A DNA stretch of 60,000 bases from NCBI GenBank assembly GCA_914767715.1, contig OU612066.1:18390283-18450282 (forward strand), in the 5' to 3' direction. Below the pieces are notes generated by a model. It made no database searches, was not told where the DNA came from, and saw only the letters and a list, made by a program, of their open reading frames with translations. Positions 57,827 through 60,000 of the stretch are shown here, piece after piece (the first letter of the stretch is position 1; each line of letters opens with the position of its first letter). Made by a program: the position numbers and the translations under genes. The DNA is from Membranipora membranacea (taxonomy: Eukaryota; Bryozoa; Gymnolaemata; Cheilostomatida; Membraniporidae).

Positions 57827-60000
57827 TTAATGATCTTTGGCTAATACAGTAACAGTACTTGTTTGGTGTTCATAATTTGTACGCAATTTCAACTCCATCT
57901 TATCAGAGATAACAGTCACAAAAATGTTTGCTCGCTCATGTGATGCTTGCATTGTCTCGCTGTCTTCTCTTCGAACTACATCTAGGGACTCTCTTTGAGC
58001 CAAAGCCTCTCCCTGGTCAGTTATGTAAACATCATGTGTGTACTCCGGAACACCAGATTTAGGAGTAAGAATCTGGTTGTTGAAGAGCACACACCGGTTT
58101 TCTTTTTGCTCCTCGCGATGATTTGACTTTGGTGAGGAGGATGATGGTGTGAGATGGGGCAGTGTATTCGCAGGCTTACCCTGTGCTGACACTGGTGTCT
58201 TTGCTGATTTGTCACTGTGGCCAAGCATCGCGACATAGTATGGTTCATTTTGTTGGGTGACAAACTGTTTACAATCATATTCTATGGCCTCTGGGATCGG
58301 AAGAAAACTGGGATTATCACAATATGGTGACGGGTCTTTATTTGGTATGTGTCGCTGTCGAGTTTGGAGGGACAGTCGTGGTCTTGGACGAGGTGGCATG
58401 GTATGAGGCCTGCTATATGTTGAACCTTGGTCTTTTTCATAGTATGACCCACTTTGGTTTGTTTCGTAAAGGTTATGGTTATACTTTTCCGCCTCAGGAT
58501 TAGGGAGGAAACTTTGATTATCACAGTAATGTGACAGGCTGTTTATCTGCTTACCTGGCTGGTCATTTATAAGTTGTGACAGTCTTGGTCTGGGATGGCG
58601 CGGTGGTAGAGGAGGTCTTCCATCTAGTACTGCTGATGATTTTATTATTGAGCCTTCCTTGTAATATGCACGTGTGTCAGCATAGCAGTAATCATCTGAT
58701 TCTGAGGCACCACTCTGCGCTCGATGTACCTGCACTGTGGATTCTCTAGACTGTGGTAGAGGAGGAGGTGGCCTGTCTTTAACGATTCTAACACGGACAC
58801 ATCTTTCTTCACTTGTGTCAGCTCTGCTCTCTTCAATATTAACCATTCCTTGATCTCCCACATCTCTGGTGTATGAGCTGAGCTCGACTTCTAGAAACAG
58901 TAACAAAAGTTAGCGCTTTGTTGACTCTGTTGTGGTTCAGTATCATCAGCACATTAGGGTGTTGGCGACAAATACATCAAATATTTTCATGTAGAGAATT
59001 TCAAACCACTCAATGATTTTACTAAATACTAGGATGAAATGTAATAACTGCGCTCAGAACTACCATTCATCCCATATCAAATTGTCAATTTGGACCAATA
59101 GGATCAGATTTTGAGTCAAGAGAATCTTTAGGTGTCACGCATGAGTAGCAGTCATCTTCTCAATAGATATGGGAGGACAATTCCATGAAACAAATCACAC
59201 ACCCTTGTAATATATAAGGTTTACCCTTATGAGAACTGACCACTTTTGGGATGAAATGAAATAAGATTACTAGCTAGGTCAATTACATGCAGTCATCATT
59301 AAAATAACAAAGCATCACTTTACTATTGAGCTATGTATCTCATTGATGTTGTCATATTAAGTTAAAAGTTCTTATTATGAGTGATTATTTAATGTGCTTC
59401 TTGGTATTCAAGTATATAAAAAGACACATTTACTGAAACCAACCCTCAATGGCATCGACAGAGTGGGAGTTGCTTCTGTGTGTCCTCTGCGTCGTGTTAT
59501 TTAAAGTCTGTCTTTTCCTCTTTCTAGCTCGGAGGCAGAAAACAGTCAAAGCTACTCCCAATAAACAAAGTATCACTGCCCCTACAGTACTTCCCGCTGT
59601 AATACCTGAAACATGTGATAAAAAAAATGTGAAGGTTAACACAATCACCACAATAAATATACATTCATAAAACTATTTAGCTGTTCATAGAATCGCCAGT
59701 TTGAGAGTTTTGAGTCTTAAAGTTAAACTGGCCTCTTGCCGTAAGAAATTTCATATATCTCAAAATAAATAGTATATCAGTAAATAAACATCGATGCGCA
59801 GGATATTAATTCAGATAGATATTTTACTCTCACCTGTATCTGTAGAGTCATTGTTTGGATAATCACTGTTTGAAACATCATCATCATCATAGAAAACACT
59901 GACTGTAAAATTAATTTCATCATTAAACATTATTCGATTAACTCTATGATCACTTTAGAATTCACAAGTGCAGAGGCGTAACATTCACTAAATCTTCTAG
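57827..60000 (-). CDS. Gene B copy 6, inverted and diverged, 3' exons only in window
   Basis: On the - strand the visible exons are 4 (59902-59834, stalk), 5 (59605-59444, transmembrane GSTVGAVILCLLGVALTVF) and 6 (58890-57827, tail). All are open with GT-AG borders and the same phases as B2. Earlier exons lie beyond the right edge. The tail keeps an SH3 ligand (RPPPPLP), DDYCYAD and the conserved C-terminal block. It gains an extra tyrosine segment (HYCDNQSFLPNPEAEKYNHN, then SYYEKD) and lacks the YVLCDN tyrosine, reading CVLFNN. Intron 4 has a GT donor. It is the most diverged member here and looks functional as far as seen. Confidence 0.85.

Noticed and set aside
1-60000. CRISPR array or prokaryotic operon structure
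   Set aside because: Genes are spliced, repeats are dispersed transposons, and there is no regular repeat-spacer pattern.

Overview
This is AT-rich animal DNA with spliced genes: small exons, GT-AG introns of about 0.1 to 2 kb (4.4 kb where a LINE sits), AATAAA signals, an intact LINE, tRNA-derived repeats and several families of short DNA transposons. The introns and repeat mix suggest an invertebrate, plausibly marine. The sequence does not fix the phylum, and I do not recognise either main gene family by name.

The window is a tandem array of a two-gene cassette, here called A-B. Gene A (five exons, about 204 codons) encodes a small secreted protein with a signal peptide and about five cysteines. 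Gene B (six exons, 739 aa in the best copy) encodes a type I membrane protein. Its parts are a signal peptide, a glycosylated ectodomain that reads like six beta-propeller blades, a Ser/Thr/Asn stalk, one transmembrane helix, and a tail of about 350 residues rich in tyrosine motifs and SH3 ligands. B starts 190 to 630 bp after A ends. A gap of 2.5 to 3.5 kb separates each B from the next A.

Layout (+ strand): A1 (exons 2-5, start outside the window) and B1, 1-7.9 kb; A2-B2, 10.5-20.1 kb; A3-B3, 22.7-35.3 kb; A4-B4, 38.8-47.3 kb; A5-B5, 50.5-56.5 kb. B6 lies on the - strand, tail to tail with B5, and runs off the right end. Units 1 and 2 are near-identical over 12.3 kb, so they are a recent duplication. 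Units 3, 4 and 5 are more diverged.

All five A copies keep open frames and splice sites (A1 as far as it is visible). Only B2 is fully intact among the five forward B copies. B1 has a nonsense codon in the tail and a deletion of about 390 bp that removes the putative promoter. B3 has a reverse-transcriptase fragment in place of half its ectodomain exon, two frameshifts and a 3.8 kb LINE in an intron. B4 has several frameshifts and a stop. B5 is an internal deletion remnant.

My inference, not shown by the sequence, is that A and B are a co-inherited secreted factor and signalling receptor of the kind seen in immune, allorecognition or gamete-recognition clusters. Mobile DNA accounts for much of the difference between units: two hAT-type MITEs carrying tRNA-like segments, two TTAA-flanked MITEs, a small TAGTCTGAG family, a foldback hairpin, and full-length and truncated LINEs.
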